DNA of 64,000 bases from Neptuniibacter sp. 1_MG-2023 (GCF_030547185.1 NZ_JAUOQR010000004.1:1-64000); one strand, 5' to 3'. Shown: positions 46,279 through 56,892, counted from the stretch's first letter. Numbers and translations are program-made. Notes: generated by a model from the sequence alone, not told the origin.

Positions 46279-46920
46279 ATGTCAGATATGAATGCCAATG
46301 TTGCAGATACTCCAGAGACGATTACCTTAGCAATAACAGGCGCGTCTGGTGCTCAATATGGATTGCGGCTGCTGCAGTGCTTGTTAGCAGCCGACAAACG
46401 CGTTTTTGTTATGATTTCCCGTGCTGCGCAGGTAGTGATTAGTACTGAGACAGATTTTAAAATGCCCGGTACGCCAGCGGATCAAGAGCAGTTCTTGAGC
46501 CAGCTGTATAAGGCTAAACCCAATCAGCTAAAGGTGTTTGGACGTGAACAGTGGATGGCACCCGTCGCCTCAGGTTCTGGGGCACCGAGTAAAATGGTTG
46601 TTTGTCCTTGCAGTACTGGCTCTTTATCGGCGATTGCTACAGGTGCGAGTAATAACCTGATTGAGCGTGCTGCGGATGTGGCATTGAAAGAGCGCCGTCA
46701 GCTGATATTGGTTCCCAGAGAGGCGCCGTATTCTGAGATCCATTTAGAGCATATGTTGAAATTAACGCGTATGGGCGTGATTGTGATTCCTGCGAGTCCC
46801 GGTTTTTATAATCGTCCAACAACGGTTGAAGATATGATCGATTTTGTTGTAGCAAGGATTATGAATCAATTAGATATAGAACAAAATTTGCTGCCTAGAT
46901 GGGGCGACGACTTAATTTAA
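46279..46920 (+). CDS. ubiX: Flavin prenyltransferase UbiX
   Basis: Makes prenylated FMN, the cofactor for UbiD in ubiquinone synthesis. It has [14 protein letters not shown] at the N terminus, [20 protein letters not shown] in the middle, and [16 protein letters not shown] as the prenyl-binding region. The start is the ATG at 46279, two bases past the mpl stop, with GGGGAG six bases before it. A GTG two codons earlier overlaps the mpl stop and is less likely. Confidence 0.95.
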   Translation: MSDMNANVADTPETITLAITGASGAQYGLRLLQCLLAADKRVFVMISRAAQVVISTETDFKMPGTPADQEQFLSQLYKAKPNQLKVFGREQWMAPVASGSGAPSKMVVCPCSTGSLSAIATGASNNLIERAADVALKERRQLILVPREAPYSEIHLEHMLKLTRMGVIVIPASPGFYNRPTTVEDMIDFVVARIMNQLDIEQNLLPRWGDDLI

Positions 46921-47031
46921 TTAACTGTTGGGTTGCATGGATGAAATTGTCAGCTCAGCGGAGTAGAATTCTCAACGAGTTGTTGTTCATTGTATGCCTA
47001 TCCTCATTCTTTGTTTAAGTGATCCAATTTA

Positions 47032-47715
47032 ATGTCAAAAATCTTAGCACTTGATACCTCTACTGATGCGTGCTCAGTCGCGTTGAGTTTGAACGGCGAA
47101 ATCACAGAAGATTTTCGAATAATCCCTCGTCAGCATACACAGCAATTGCTCCCTATGATTGAGGTGATGTTAGCAGAGGCGGGTATTTCTGTTTCGGCAT
47201 TAGATGCGATTGCTTTTGGCCGCGGACCTGGGTCGTTTGCTGGTATTCGTATTGCAACTGGGGTTGCTCAAGGCTTAGCTTATGGGGCAGACCTTCCAGT
47301 ACTGCCAATCTCTACCTTAGAATCATTGGCTGTTTCTGCTGCAAAACGAGAGGGTGCTGAAAAGATAGTAACCGCATTAGATGCTCGAATGGATGAGATC
47401 TATGTAGCAAGTTACCGTATAGATAATGGCCTACCGATTACTGAGTTAAAAGAGCAGGTGAGTGCGCCTAATGCATTGAGTCTTGAATGTGATCAGTACT
47501 TAGCTGTTGGAAGTGGTTGGCGTTATTTGGATGGAATGTCAGAGCAGATAAAAAATTCCCTTAAAGTCAGTACTGAAACTTATTATCCATCTGCAAGAGA
47601 TATACTTGTACTTGCATTGGATGCTTGGGCGCAAGATAAAGGAATGTCTCCGGAACAGGCTTTGCCTGTCTATCTCCGCGACGAGGTCGCATGGAAAAAA
47701 AAGGATCAACAATAA
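47032..47715 (+). CDS. tsaB: tRNA threonylcarbamoyladenosine biosynthesis protein TsaB
   Basis: Partner of TsaD and TsaE in t6A synthesis on ANN-decoding tRNAs. The ASKHA-like N-terminal domain starts ILALDTSTDACSVAL, followed by RQHTQQLLPMI and GRGPGSFAGIRIATG. At 227 residues it matches bacterial TsaB, which lacks the metal-site residues of TsaD. uppP begins directly at its stop codon, so they share a transcript. Confidence 0.95.
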   Translation: MSKILALDTSTDACSVALSLNGEITEDFRIIPRQHTQQLLPMIEVMLAEAGISVSALDAIAFGRGPGSFAGIRIATGVAQGLAYGADLPVLPISTLESLAVSAAKREGAEKIVTALDARMDEIYVASYRIDNGLPITELKEQVSAPNALSLECDQYLAVGSGWRYLDGMSEQIKNSLKVSTETYYPSARDILVLALDAWAQDKGMSPEQALPVYLRDEVAWKKKDQQ

Positions 47716-48519
47716 ATGGAACTCTTTCAGGTCGTTATACTGGCCTTACTGCAGGGATTGACAGAATTTTTACCAATCAGTAGTTCTGCCCATCTGATTT
47801 TACCCTCACAGCTTTTAGGGTGGCCAGATCAGGGGTTAGCTTTTGATGTTGGTGTACATATTGGTACGTTGTTGGCTGTGGTGATCTATTTCCGTAAGGA
47901 TCTCGCCTCTATGTTTTGTGCTTGGAGTGCGAGTTTTAGCGGTAAGCGTTGCGAAGATGCAAACTTGGCGTGGCTGACTATTTTAGCAACATTCCCAGCA
48001 CTGATCGTTGGCTTGCTGTTGAATGATTTTATTGATCATAACTTACGTTCAATTTTAGTCATTGCTGGAACAACGCTTATTTTTGGTGGTTTACTGTGTT
48101 GGGCCGATCTTTTTAGAGTTGAAACGCGTCAGTTAAGCGCTTTAACGGTTAAAGATGCATTGTATATAGGTTGTTCGCAGGCGCTTGCATTGATTCCGGG
48201 TACTTCGCGTAGTGGTATTACCATTTCTACGGCATTGATGCTTGGGTTTGAGCGTCAGGCCGCTGCTCGTTTTTCTTTCTTGCTCTCTATTCCAGTGATT
48301 CTTGGGGCCGGGCTCATTAAAGGTCTAGATCTGTATCATCAGGGTGAGAGTGCGCCTTGGGTGATGGTGCTTATAGGTACAATAATCGCGGGTATTAGTG
48401 CGTTTAGTTGTATTCATTTCTTTTTACGCTGGTTGGATCGTATTGGAATGCAGCCATTTGTTATCTACCGTATGATTTTGGGCGTGTGCTTGTTGGTTGT
48501 TTGGTTTACCAGTAGCTAA
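47716..48519 (+). CDS. uppP: Undecaprenyl-diphosphatase
   Basis: Membrane phosphatase recycling the cell-wall lipid carrier; overexpression is known to give bacitracin resistance. It has about eight membrane helices. The two active-site signatures are present: [15 protein letters not shown] near residue 15 and [12 protein letters not shown] near 160. At 267 residues it has the family length. The ATG follows the tsaB TAA without a gap. Confidence 0.96.
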   Translation: MELFQVVILALLQGLTEFLPISSSAHLILPSQLLGWPDQGLAFDVGVHIGTLLAVVIYFRKDLASMFCAWSASFSGKRCEDANLAWLTILATFPALIVGLLLNDFIDHNLRSILVIAGTTLIFGGLLCWADLFRVETRQLSALTVKDALYIGCSQALALIPGTSRSGITISTALMLGFERQAAARFSFLLSIPVILGAGLIKGLDLYHQGESAPWVMVLIGTIIAGISAFSCIHFFLRWLDRIGMQPFVIYRMILGVCLLVVWFTSS

Positions 48520-48544
48520 GGTCTCTGTTTGGAACGTGCTTTAT

Positions 48545-49357
48545 ATGTCTGTATCTGACTTTACAAATGATCTAGGTGGTGACGGCATGATTGCCGTTAT
48601 CGCGTTAGATCAGCAAACTAGCGAACAAGCTGCTTTGTTAGCTGGTCATCTTAAACTTCCCCTGATCGACTCATCATCTGCAACCGCGTTTAATCTGTTA
48701 CTTCAGATCTCTGAATCAGGTGTTCAGTTGCAACCAACGGGGAAAAAAGCACCTGGCGCTACTTATGTTGATTTTGTGTCCGGCGCAGTTGCCCATCGCC
48801 GTCAGTTCGGTGGTGGTAAAGGGCAGATGATCGCCAAAGCTGTAGGCATTAAAGGGGGTGTTAGACCTCAGGTTTTGGATGCTACAGCTGGGTTGGGAAA
48901 AGATGCCTTTGTGCTTGCAACTTTGGGTTGTGATGTAACCTTGCTTGAGCGTTCGCCAATTATTCATCTATTGCTTAATGATGGGCTTGCTCGAGCAGCT
49001 CAGGTTCCTGAGGTCGAAGAGATCATTCAGCGTATGACGTTGTATCAAGCGAATAGCATCGAGTGGATGCAGCAACAGGCGTTACAAGGGGAACATTATC
49101 AGGTGGTGTATCTTGATCCTATGTTTCCACATAGCGATAAAAGTGCATTGGTAAAAAAAGAGATGCGTAGTTTTCGCCCCGTTGTTGGCGATGATCTGGA
49201 TGCGGACCAATTATTAGAGGCTGCTCTGGCCATTGCAGAAAATCGTGTAGTGGTTAAACGGCCTAGAAAAGCTCCTTTTTTAGCTGATCGTAAACCCTCT
49301 TTACAGTTTGAGGGGAAATCGAGCCGCTACGATATTTATCCGCTGAAAAAACTATAA
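48545..49357 (+). CDS. rsmJ: 16S rRNA (guanine-1516-N2)-methyltransferase
   Basis: Methylates G1516 of 16S rRNA using AdoMet. It has [40 protein letters not shown] with the AdoMet site, and [12 protein letters not shown] with the NPPY-like catalytic motif. The start is uncertain: ATG at 48545, or ATG at 48587 where GGTGG lies upstream. The first would leave a 14-residue extension of no clear similarity. Confidence 0.93.
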   Translation: MSVSDFTNDLGGDGMIAVIALDQQTSEQAALLAGHLKLPLIDSSSATAFNLLLQISESGVQLQPTGKKAPGATYVDFVSGAVAHRRQFGGGKGQMIAKAVGIKGGVRPQVLDATAGLGKDAFVLATLGCDVTLLERSPIIHLLLNDGLARAAQVPEVEEIIQRMTLYQANSIEWMQQQALQGEHYQVVYLDPMFPHSDKSALVKKEMRSFRPVVGDDLDADQLLEAALAIAENRVVVKRPRKAPFLADRKPSLQFEGKSSRYDIYPLKKL

Positions 49358-49378
49358 GCTCCTGCGGTAGGAGCTTAT
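49354..49378. terminator. Hairpin over the rsmJ stop codon
   Basis: A perfect 10-bp repeat, ATAAGCTCCT / AGGAGCTTAT, with loop GCGGT. The rsmJ stop codon (49355-49357) lies in its left arm. It is placed between convergent rsmJ and plsB, without a T-run. Confidence 0.6.
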
Positions 49379-49395
49379 ACCTATAGTGTTTTGGA

Positions 49396-51714
49396 TTAGC
49401 CTTTACTTCCGAGTTTATAATCCACAAGTGAAATCATATGTGGTTTCAGAATCTTTTTAGCTTGGGCGAATAGAGCGCTTGTATCGAAATTACAGCTTAA
49501 GCGACCGTTTTCCTCCCGTAGAAACTCTAACGCATGAAGTTGCTCAATAAATGAGTTTAAAACTCTTTTATCTTTGTACTCAGGCGTGCTGTAGCCATAC
49601 TCTTTGTGAATATGTTCGGCAATATTTTGGCTGCTTTCAATCAGATCTTCTGCGCTAATCTCGTTATAGCGAGCGAGTATGCGTAGCACAATGTAATAGC
49701 GTAAAAGAATAGGTTCAGCGGTTAGGATTAGGGTGTTCACGAGAGGGTTGGCAGTAGTTGTCCAGCCTTTATCTGCATCACCTTCTAGTAAATTCTGTTC
49801 GATCAGCGCTTCACGTACTTGTTTAAGTAAATCTGTGAGATCAGTTAGCTCCCACTGTAAGAAAAGTTCTGCCTGAATAAAGGGATAGATCATCCGAATT
49901 GTACGGTTAATGCTTTGGGTTTTACCGTTTTCAAGCCTGTGCGCAAGTAGTAAATACATACTGGGTAGAATAAGCAGATGCTGAATATTGTTTCGATAGA
50001 AGCACAGCTCTTGCGCTTGATGTTGATCTATTTTAATTAAATTGATCTTTTGATTAACTTGCTGCATTTTTGCGGCTTCGTTAATCCAATCGGAAGGTTT
50101 TCCTTCAGGGATGAGTTGTAGCTGGGGGTTCAGCGTTTTGATTAGGTTAAGTAGGCGAGAGCTTTTGTCGCTTAACTCTGCCACCGATTGTAATGGACTT
50201 CCGCCTAGTAGGCAGGTGGCTAACAAGCTGCTTTGGGTTATTTCTGCCGCTTGATTTATTCTGCGCATAACCGTTGCTGCTATCTGTTTTACATCCTCTT
50301 TTGATGAGTACTCAGGGTGAATATGCTCTTCTAAAAGAAGAGGCTCACCAAAGCTCAATAGAGTATTACCAAATTTTTGTCCGAGTATTTTGCTGGTGGC
50401 TAATACAGTGGATATAGATTCTTGCTGTTTTTTTCCGCCTGACAGTTCTTCTTGATAGCTTTTACTTTCTACAAGGCGGTCGTATCCGACCCAAACAGGA
50501 ATGAGGGCAACCGGCTTTTGAGGATTGTCTCTATAAGACTCCACGCTCATTGAGAGTAATCCGGTCTTTGCTGCCAGTAAGCGTCCAGTACGGCTGCGAC
50601 CCCCTTCAATAAAATACTCTAAAGAGTGGCCCCTATGGGTCATCTGTTCTAAGTAAGTTTTATATAGACAGCTATAAAGCGGGTCCCCATGAAACTGGCG
50701 GCGCATAAAGATTGCCCCTCCGCGTTTTAGTATGGGCCCTATGACTGGGATATTTAGATTTTCGCCTGCGGCGACGTGAGGAATCATTAATCCGTGTCTG
50801 TACAGTACCCAAGATAAAAGCAGGTAATCCATATGACTACGGTGACAAGGCAGATAGATAAGTTGATGGGTTTTAGCGATCTCTTGGACGCGGTCTATAT
50901 TTGCGATCCTAACTTTTCTGTATAAGCGTCCCCATACCCAGTTTAAAAGTGGATCTAATATACGTGTAGTTATGGGACTAAAATCGGCAGCAATCTTATC
51001 GAGTGTATGTGCGCAATGCCGTTCAATACGATGCCGGCTAGTGCCTCGTTCTTTGGCTTGTTGATCAATGGCTTGCTGTACATTTGGATCTTTTATAACA
51101 AGGTTAATTAATGTGCGTCGATGGGATAGATCAGGTCCTATGATTGATTGGCGAGTGATGCTGAAATGGGTGCGTAATACCCGGGCAGCTTTACGAGCGG
51201 TGGCTTCACTATCATCTTCTTGTTGGAGTAGCTGTTTGAGATCTAATGCTTTGTCTATGCGGACTAAGGTTTGGCGGCCATTAAATAGAAGTTGGAAAAA
51301 ACTACCTATAGGCCCAGCTTCATGCCAGGTCTCGGCATACAAAAGGTTAAGCCATGATTTTTCTCTATTAGGGAGGCGGCCGTGAAAGATCGCAACAGGT
51401 ATAATTAGAGTATTAAATTTTTCACTGCTGTTTTGGGCATTAACCAAAACTTCTAAGGCTTCTCGTAGAGGGGCTTGGCCTTTTGAGTCAGCAAAAAGGA
51501 TTTGTTCCTCTTTAATATGGCGTTGCTGTTTGCGTAGTAGATTTTTTAAAAGAAGTTTGTGACTGAGCCTATTGGATTCAAGTATGTAATAAATATGATC
51601 TGAGGTTGGTTGTGTAGGTAATAATAGTTGTGGATTAACCAACTTCGGACGGGTTACTAAATTTATAAACATACCCCCTAAGGAGTGTATGCCGCGCTCG
51701 AACAATGGGATCAT
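49396..51714 (-). CDS. plsB: Glycerol-3-phosphate 1-O-acyltransferase
   Basis: Peripheral membrane enzyme for the first step of phospholipid synthesis from acyl-ACP or acyl-CoA. The catalytic HX4D is in PCHRSHMDYLLL (about residues 295-306), followed by GAIFMRR, the FIEGGRSRTG phosphate site and a VALIPVWVGYD segment. The protein is 772 residues. I use the ATG at 51714, where AAGG lies 9 bases upstream; a GTG two codons earlier sits too close to it. It is probably co-transcribed with slyX, whose stop codon overlaps the AAGG. Confidence 0.94.
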   Translation of the reverse strand: MIPLFERGIHSLGGMFINLVTRPKLVNPQLLLPTQPTSDHIYYILESNRLSHKLLLKNLLRKQQRHIKEEQILFADSKGQAPLREALEVLVNAQNSSEKFNTLIIPVAIFHGRLPNREKSWLNLLYAETWHEAGPIGSFFQLLFNGRQTLVRIDKALDLKQLLQQEDDSEATARKAARVLRTHFSITRQSIIGPDLSHRRTLINLVIKDPNVQQAIDQQAKERGTSRHRIERHCAHTLDKIAADFSPITTRILDPLLNWVWGRLYRKVRIANIDRVQEIAKTHQLIYLPCHRSHMDYLLLSWVLYRHGLMIPHVAAGENLNIPVIGPILKRGGAIFMRRQFHGDPLYSCLYKTYLEQMTHRGHSLEYFIEGGRSRTGRLLAAKTGLLSMSVESYRDNPQKPVALIPVWVGYDRLVESKSYQEELSGGKKQQESISTVLATSKILGQKFGNTLLSFGEPLLLEEHIHPEYSSKEDVKQIAATVMRRINQAAEITQSSLLATCLLGGSPLQSVAELSDKSSRLLNLIKTLNPQLQLIPEGKPSDWINEAAKMQQVNQKINLIKIDQHQAQELCFYRNNIQHLLILPSMYLLLAHRLENGKTQSINRTIRMIYPFIQAELFLQWELTDLTDLLKQVREALIEQNLLEGDADKGWTTTANPLVNTLILTAEPILLRYYIVLRILARYNEISAEDLIESSQNIAEHIHKEYGYSTPEYKDKRVLNSFIEQLHALEFLREENGRLSCNFDTSALFAQAKKILKPHMISLVDYKLGSKG

Positions 51715-51725
51715 GTGCACTTACC

Positions 51726-51938
51726 TTAGTAGTGTGGAGGAGGTGGCTCATCCTCAGGTCTATTTGCAGGTAGATCAAGAGTTAGACTTTTTACTTGCTG
51801 ACTGAATACTTTCATCATTCTTGTTAGCTTCAGTATTTCTAGCTCTTGAGTAGAAACAATACTGTTAAGTTTATCCAGCGTATCTTCTTGGAAAGCAACG
51901 CGAGTTTCCAGTTCATCAATACGTTCCTGCTCTGTCAT
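51726..51938 (-). CDS. slyX: SlyX family coiled-coil protein
   Basis: 70-residue protein predicted to be a coiled coil (IDELETRVAFQEDTLDKLN), ending in the typical proline-rich tail PPPPHY. The family is found in proteobacteria next to slyD, and the function is still unclear. Here it precedes plsB by 11 bases, so it is probably part of that transcript. Confidence 0.88.
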   Translation of the reverse strand: MTEQERIDELETRVAFQEDTLDKLNSIVSTQELEILKLTRMMKVFSQQVKSLTLDLPANRPEDEPPPPHY

Positions 51939-52187
51939 GATTGTTTCCGTTTCTAAAATGGCTAATGTTACAGTGTTCGGTTTAAGGTTGTGATAAGACT
52001 TAATTCGTAGCCTACTAGCATAGTTTATCAGGCCCCGATATTAAACGGTGTTTGATTTTTATTCGCTTTATTTGCATAAGCTGTTGAAAAAAATCATAAA
52101 ATTAGATATACCTCTGTAGTTGGTGGGAATAATGATTTATGCTGCCAATTCTAAGTGTTTTTAATGTGATAAATGACAATATAATAA

Positions 52188-52634
52188 ATGAGGGTTAATC
52201 AGTTGATTCGTAGTCTGATTGTGAGTGCTATCGCCGCAGTGTTGGTAACTGTTTTGTTGGGTCCGGTAGCTGGTATAGAAGTTGAGTTATCTAATATTGC
52301 TGCGTTAGCAGTTGTGTTCGTTGTGACATTTGCTGCATCTTTCTTTGCTGCACTTGGTAACAATGCTCAATCTGGGGCTTCGGCATTTAATGGTGCTGAA
52401 GAAGAGTATATTGATGAGAATGACGATCGTGAGCAAGGCACAGTAAAGTGGTTTAATGTGTCAAAAGGTTTTGGTTTCATTACCCGCGGTGAAGATGATG
52501 ATGTCTTTGTTCACTTTCGCAATATCCGTGGTCGTGGTCACCGTTCATTAGCGGAAGGCCAAAAGGTACGTTTCCACGTACGTGAAAGCGACAAAGGCTT
52601 ACAAGCAGAAGATGTTTCAGTCGTTCGCGACTAA
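52188..52634 (+). CDS. Membrane-anchored cold-shock domain protein
   Basis: 148 residues. Two hydrophobic helices (about 8-28 and 35-57) anchor an acidic linker and a C-terminal cold-shock domain (about 80-147), with RNP1 KGFGFI and RNP2 VFVHF intact. CSDs bind single-stranded RNA and DNA; a tethered form suggests RNA handling at the membrane. The start is uncertain. ATG at 52188 lacks a ribosome-binding site, while the TTG at 52203 has GAGGG 8 bases before it. A TATAAT at 52180-52185 lies close enough to be the promoter of a leaderless or near-leaderless mRNA. Confidence 0.85.
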   Translation: MRVNQLIRSLIVSAIAAVLVTVLLGPVAGIEVELSNIAALAVVFVVTFAASFFAALGNNAQSGASAFNGAEEEYIDENDDREQGTVKWFNVSKGFGFITRGEDDDVFVHFRNIRGRGHRSLAEGQKVRFHVRESDKGLQAEDVSVVRD

Positions 52635-52653
52635 ACCTGTTTGTAGCACGCCC

Positions 52654-52680
52654 AGCGAGACTGATCAATTCAGTCTCGCT
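52654..52680. terminator. Hairpin between convergent CSD and DsbA-family genes
   Basis: A perfect 11-bp stem, AGCGAGACTGA / TCAGTCTCGCT, with a 5-base loop. No T-run on either side, so termination is inferred from position. Confidence 0.6.
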
Positions 52681-52708
52681 GTTACACCTTCCAATGCTCT
52701 TCCCCATT

Positions 52709-53359
52709 TTATTCCGTCTCTGTTAGCACCGAATCTATTCTGCTTTTTATCTTGATGGCGTCCGTGTAGCCGTAACTAAGTGCTTTGATGATCCCTTCTT
52801 TGGTTTCAATAAAGAGGCTAGGGAACCCTTGAGCACCAAGTCCATGGGAGGCATTTATCTGTTTTTCAAGTTGGCGTTGAGTCTCTGGGCTACTCATTAG
52901 TGTTTTAAACGCGGAAATATCTAGGCCTTGTTGTTGAGCTAACTCTATTAACGTATCTAACTCTGATGGATTTTTTGCATTTAGGTAATAAGCGTTTTGT
53001 ATTAAGCGAGTCATCTCTAAGCCGCTTCCCGGTGAAAGTTCTTCTGCACTAATGACTGCTCTACAGCTAGCATATGTACTTCTTTTGGGCGTGTTGTTCG
53101 ACCAGAAATCGTAATTGAAAGGAGTGCCTGTTTGCTGCTCGATATGCTGCCATATAGATTGCAGCTTTTGTTGCATCTCTATGGGCATAGGCTCATTACT
53201 ATCTGGAGCAAGGCCGCCCATGAATAAAGTCCAAGGAAATGGGTAACTGCGTTGTAATTCATGCACTGTGTCACTAAAAGCCCAGCACCAGCTACACATT
53301 GGGTCTAATACATAGATAAATCGTGGATAAACCTGTTCATTTTGAGTAGGTGATGTCAT
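52709..53359 (-). CDS. DsbA family thioredoxin-fold protein
   Basis: 216 residues, no signal peptide. The redox motif is C22-S-W-C25 in PMCSWCWAF, and an all-helical insertion is typical of DsbA/FrnE-type proteins. A cis-proline region (QGFPSLFIE) closes the active site. Without an export signal it is likely cytoplasmic, as for FrnE-like oxidoreductases, and its substrate is unknown. Confidence 0.88.
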   Translation of the reverse strand: MTSPTQNEQVYPRFIYVLDPMCSWCWAFSDTVHELQRSYPFPWTLFMGGLAPDSNEPMPIEMQQKLQSIWQHIEQQTGTPFNYDFWSNNTPKRSTYASCRAVISAEELSPGSGLEMTRLIQNAYYLNAKNPSELDTLIELAQQQGLDISAFKTLMSSPETQRQLEKQINASHGLGAQGFPSLFIETKEGIIKALSYGYTDAIKIKSRIDSVLTETE

Positions 53360-53531
53360 ATGTCAGCTTTTAAATAAGTAGTCAGTCACTAAGAGACTGT
53401 TATTTAAAAAGTTAGTTCATTATTTTTGTTCAAAAAAAGTGAATAGATGCTTCTTTATAATCTTATAGTGTTGCGGAATCTTGCACGCTAAGCTTGTTGC
53501 TAAATATCAAGCTATCCAAGGAGTATGAAGT

Positions 53532-53735
53532 ATGCCGTACGTTAATATTAAGATTACAGATGAAGCTGTGACAGCAGAGCAGAAGAAACAACTTATTGAA
53601 GGTGCAACTCAGCTTTTAGTGGATGTATTAAATAAAAACCCTGCAACGACAGTTGTTGTGATTGATGAGGTTAATACCGATAACTGGGGAGTAGGTGGGG
53701 AGGTTATCACTGAAAGAAGAAAACAAGGAAAGTAG
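53532..53735 (+). CDS. 4-Oxalocrotonate tautomerase family enzyme
   Basis: 67 residues starting MPYVNIKIT. Removal of Met exposes the catalytic Pro1 general base, and VVVIDEVNTDNWGVGG matches the tautomerase barrel, with an arginine pair near the end. These small enzymes tautomerise enols or dehalogenate; the substrate here cannot be told. It is monocistronic. A good AAGGAG precedes the ATG by about 7 bases. Confidence 0.88.
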   Translation: MPYVNIKITDEAVTAEQKKQLIEGATQLLVDVLNKNPATTVVVIDEVNTDNWGVGGEVITERRKQGK

Positions 53736-53892
53736 AGCCTCAGTAGATCATAGCATTTTTCTATATTGCCGCTCAGATTGAACGGAGTTAATTAAGAGAA
53801 GATGGGAAGAGCTGCTAATAAGTAGGTTTCCTCCCTGACTATTCTGATTTATAGTCGAAAGCTTACATGATCCATAACAAAGGAGCTGCATA

Positions 53893-54486
53893 ATGGAAGT
53901 AGGTACGATTGTCTTTTTGGTGATAGTTCTAGGTGCTGTCTTTTATGTAGTAAGTATTTATAACCAGCTTGTTACCTTAAAAAATAGGCATCAAAATGCC
54001 TTTTCTCAGATCGAGGTTCAGTTAAAGCGCCGTTACGACCTCATACCAAATTTGGTTGAAACGGCTAAAGGTTATATGAGCCATGAGCGAGAGACGCTCG
54101 AAGCTGTTATTAATGCGCGAAATGAAGCGTCTGCGCTTTTAAAGGGTGCAGCAGCCACCTTGACTGATGATGCAATACAGCAGCTATCCGGTGCAGAAAA
54201 TGCCTTACAGGGCGCTTTAGGGCGCATGAATATAGTGATGGAAGATTATCCAGACCTTAAGGCTAATGAAAACATGATGCAGCTTTCAGAAGAGTTAACA
54301 ACCACTGAAAACCGTGTGGCATTCTCCCGCCAAGCTTTTAATGATGCTGTAACCGCTTACAATATTTATCGACAATCTTTCCCGCCTGTATTTTTCGCGT
54401 CCATGTTTGGTCACCCTAAAGATGCTTCTCTCTTAGAGTTTGAAGATAGTGTTGAAATCCAAGCTGCGCCTAAAGTTAGTTTTTAA
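53893..54486 (+). CDS. LemA family protein
   Basis: 197 residues. The N-terminal membrane helix (about 5-21) is followed by a helical bundle with the LemA signature RRYDLIPNLVETAKGY and NIYRQSFPPVFFA. It precedes an M48 peptidase by 56 bases, a pairing repeatedly seen in bacteria. The role is likely in membrane-stress proteolysis, though not established. Confidence 0.9.
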   Translation: MEVGTIVFLVIVLGAVFYVVSIYNQLVTLKNRHQNAFSQIEVQLKRRYDLIPNLVETAKGYMSHERETLEAVINARNEASALLKGAAATLTDDAIQQLSGAENALQGALGRMNIVMEDYPDLKANENMMQLSEELTTTENRVAFSRQAFNDAVTAYNIYRQSFPPVFFASMFGHPKDASLLEFEDSVEIQAAPKVSF

Positions 54487-54542
54487 TATGCCCAACTTTG
54501 CTATGAATAGATTAGTAGAGATTCTTGTTAGGTAAGGGATAA

Positions 54543-56480
54543 ATGGACTTTTTTACACAGCAGGATAAGGCTCGGCGTCAAACAGGCTGGCTGGTTTCTC
54601 TTTTCATATTAGCGGTTGTTGGCTTAATTGTACTTACGAACCTGTTAATCGGGCTTGTGGTCTGGTCTGTCACCCAAGAGGAGACCATGCAGCGGGGATT
54701 GAGTGTTGTATCACAGACCGATACTCAAACTATCGCTGCGCTGTTTTCTTGGAATACTTTTGGTCTAGTTAGTTTAGCTGTTGCGGGTGCTGTTGGTTGT
54801 GCCATTTTATACAAGTGGTTTCAATTAAGTTCAGGGGGTAAAGCGGTTGCTGAATCATTGGGCGGGGTCCGTCTTTATCCGAATAGTGAAGATGCAGATC
54901 ACCTACAAGTACTTAATGTAGTTGAGGAGATGGCCCTTGCTTCAGGTATGCCTGTTCCTGCGGTTTACTTGTTAGAACATGAAATAGGTATCAACGCTTT
55001 CGCCGCAGGTAATGGACCTGCGGATGCGGTCATTGGTGTGACTAAAGGCTGTGTTCAGCAGTTTAAACGTGATGAACTTCAAGGTGTTATCGCCCATGAA
55101 TTTAGTCATATTCTAAACGGCGATATGCGACTCAATCTGCGACTTATTGCCTTATTGCATGGTATTGTTTTTATTGGTTTAGTTGGGGAGTTGCTGGTTA
55201 GGGGGAGTCGAAGTCGTCGATCAGATAGTCGGGTTGCCGTACTGGGAATTGCGTTACTAGTGATTGGTTGGCTAGGTACCTTTTTCGGAAATCTTATTCG
55301 TGCAGCTGTTAGCCGTCAGCGAGAGTTTTTAGCCGATGCCAGTGCTGTTCAATTTACCCGTAATCCTGAGGGTATAGCTAATGCTTTAAAGTTGATCGGT
55401 GGTTATAGTAGCGGTACAGAGATCAATGATAGCCATCGCAGTGAAGTCAGCCATCTGTTTTTTGGTCAAGCGATTAGCAAGCTGAGCAACATGATGGCGA
55501 CTCATCCACCGTTAGTGGATAGGATTTTAAAAGTCGATCCCGATTGGGACGGTAATTATCTTTATCGAAGTACGGTTACACGTGAACGTAAAAAGGAAGA
55601 GGAGAAGCTAACTCAAGCAGAAAAGCGTGAGGCTTTTTCTCAGGCGATTATTACTGGTGCTGCCGTTACCTCGGGTATAGATCCAGAAGTGCTCTTTTCT
55701 GGAAGTGCTGATTTAGATCAGATCAGGCGAGAGATCGATGGTATTCCTGCTCTATTACATGAACAAGCTCATGATCCTTTTGGCGCCATTGCTGTATGTT
55801 ATTTATTGATTACTCATATAGAACCCTCTCTGCAAGAGAAACAGTGGCAGGTTATAGCGCAAAGCGGAATTAAGGGAATTGAGCCATTAATGCGTCAGCT
55901 TTACCCTGTCGTTGAACATTTAGATATTAGTGCTCGTTTACCTTTAATTGAATTATTGCTACCGGCCCTGAAGTGTATGTCGCAGGAGCAATATAAAAGG
56001 TTCAAGCATACTTTATTGCTACTGATTAGAGCCGATGCGAAGACTGATCTCTTTGAGTGGTGTTTATATCAACTTGTGCGCCATTATTTAGCGGGTGAGT
56101 TTGAACCGGTTAAGGCCTCTAAACCACGTTACAAAGAGGCTAAAGCACTGAGTGATGAATACCAATTGATCTTGTCGGTACTTGCGCATAAAGGCCATGA
56201 ACAGGAAGCCGATGCACAGAGAGCATTTAATCGAGGGGCTGGCTCAGCGGGCTTATATAATATAAGTCTGCTATCTGAAGATGCGTGTGAGTTAGAGCGT
56301 TTTATTCGGGCGGTCAATGCGTTGTCATACGCTTATCCCACCCTTAAACCTCGTCTTATTACAGGTATTAAAAAATGTATCTATCAAGATGGCGAGGTGA
56401 CTGCACTTGAAAGAGAGATCGTCTCAAGTATAGCCGTTGTTATGGATGCGCCTATTCCTCTATTTATTGAGCCACATTAA
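54543..56480 (+). CDS. M48 family metalloprotease
   Basis: 645 residues. Two N-terminal helices (about 16-40 and 64-90) and a further pair around 215-262 surround the zinc peptidase domain. It has HEFSH as HExxH (in [12 protein letters not shown]) and a downstream [12 protein letters not shown] segment with the third ligand Glu, as in HtpX. The long C-terminal extension (about 330-645) is of unknown fold. Paired with LemA. Its stop codon overlaps that of folX on the opposite strand. Confidence 0.9.
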   Translation: MDFFTQQDKARRQTGWLVSLFILAVVGLIVLTNLLIGLVVWSVTQEETMQRGLSVVSQTDTQTIAALFSWNTFGLVSLAVAGAVGCAILYKWFQLSSGGKAVAESLGGVRLYPNSEDADHLQVLNVVEEMALASGMPVPAVYLLEHEIGINAFAAGNGPADAVIGVTKGCVQQFKRDELQGVIAHEFSHILNGDMRLNLRLIALLHGIVFIGLVGELLVRGSRSRRSDSRVAVLGIALLVIGWLGTFFGNLIRAAVSRQREFLADASAVQFTRNPEGIANALKLIGGYSSGTEINDSHRSEVSHLFFGQAISKLSNMMATHPPLVDRILKVDPDWDGNYLYRSTVTRERKKEEEKLTQAEKREAFSQAIITGAAVTSGIDPEVLFSGSADLDQIRREIDGIPALLHEQAHDPFGAIAVCYLLITHIEPSLQEKQWQVIAQSGIKGIEPLMRQLYPVVEHLDISARLPLIELLLPALKCMSQEQYKRFKHTLLLLIRADAKTDLFEWCLYQLVRHYLAGEFEPVKASKPRYKEAKALSDEYQLILSVLAHKGHEQEADAQRAFNRGAGSAGLYNISLLSEDACELERFIRAVNALSYAYPTLKPRLITGIKKCIYQDGEVTALEREIVSSIAVVMDAPIPLFIEPH

Positions 56481-56839
56481 TCTTTTTGCCACTCCAGTGA
56501 AAGTGATACAGAGTCGGCAAATCTAAGCGCGTGGGGTTTATCTATAGTGACTTTAGCGTAGCGAGTCCAAGGATGGTTGCTACAGATTTCTAAGACATCA
56601 GAAACCAGCTTCTCAAGTAATAAGAAACGGCCATTTTCCACATGCTGAATAATATCTTTAGTAATTGTTTTGTAATTTAAGGCTTGTTCTACATCATCGT
56701 TGGCAAAGCCATTGCTAGCGGGGTATTGAATCTCAATATTGATTACAACATCCTGCTGTTTTTGCATCTCGTCGGGATTAAACCCGATAAAAGTACGTAG
56801 GCGAAGATTGGTGATGTTAATAATTGCGTTGCTGAGCAT
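56477..56839 (-). CDS. folX: Dihydroneopterin triphosphate 2'-epimerase (FolX)
   Basis: 120 residues of the FolB/FolX tunnel-fold family. I favour FolX over FolB because the sequence follows E. coli FolX closely: [15 protein letters not shown], then [30 protein letters not shown] and [17 protein letters not shown]. FolX epimerises H2-neopterin triphosphate on the route to tetrahydromonapterin. It lies convergent to the M48 gene with overlapping stop codons. Confidence 0.88.
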   Translation of the reverse strand: MLSNAIINITNLRLRTFIGFNPDEMQKQQDVVINIEIQYPASNGFANDDVEQALNYKTITKDIIQHVENGRFLLLEKLVSDVLEICSNHPWTRYAKVTIDKPHALRFADSVSLSLEWQKD

Positions 56840-56892
56840 GAACCTGTTTCCTTGAAAAACCTTAATGCATTAGGTTAGTAAGTTTTATACGC

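Noticed and set aside
56477-56839. Annotation of folX as folB (dihydroneopterin aldolase)
   Set aside because: Residue pattern follows E. coli FolX far more closely than FolB.
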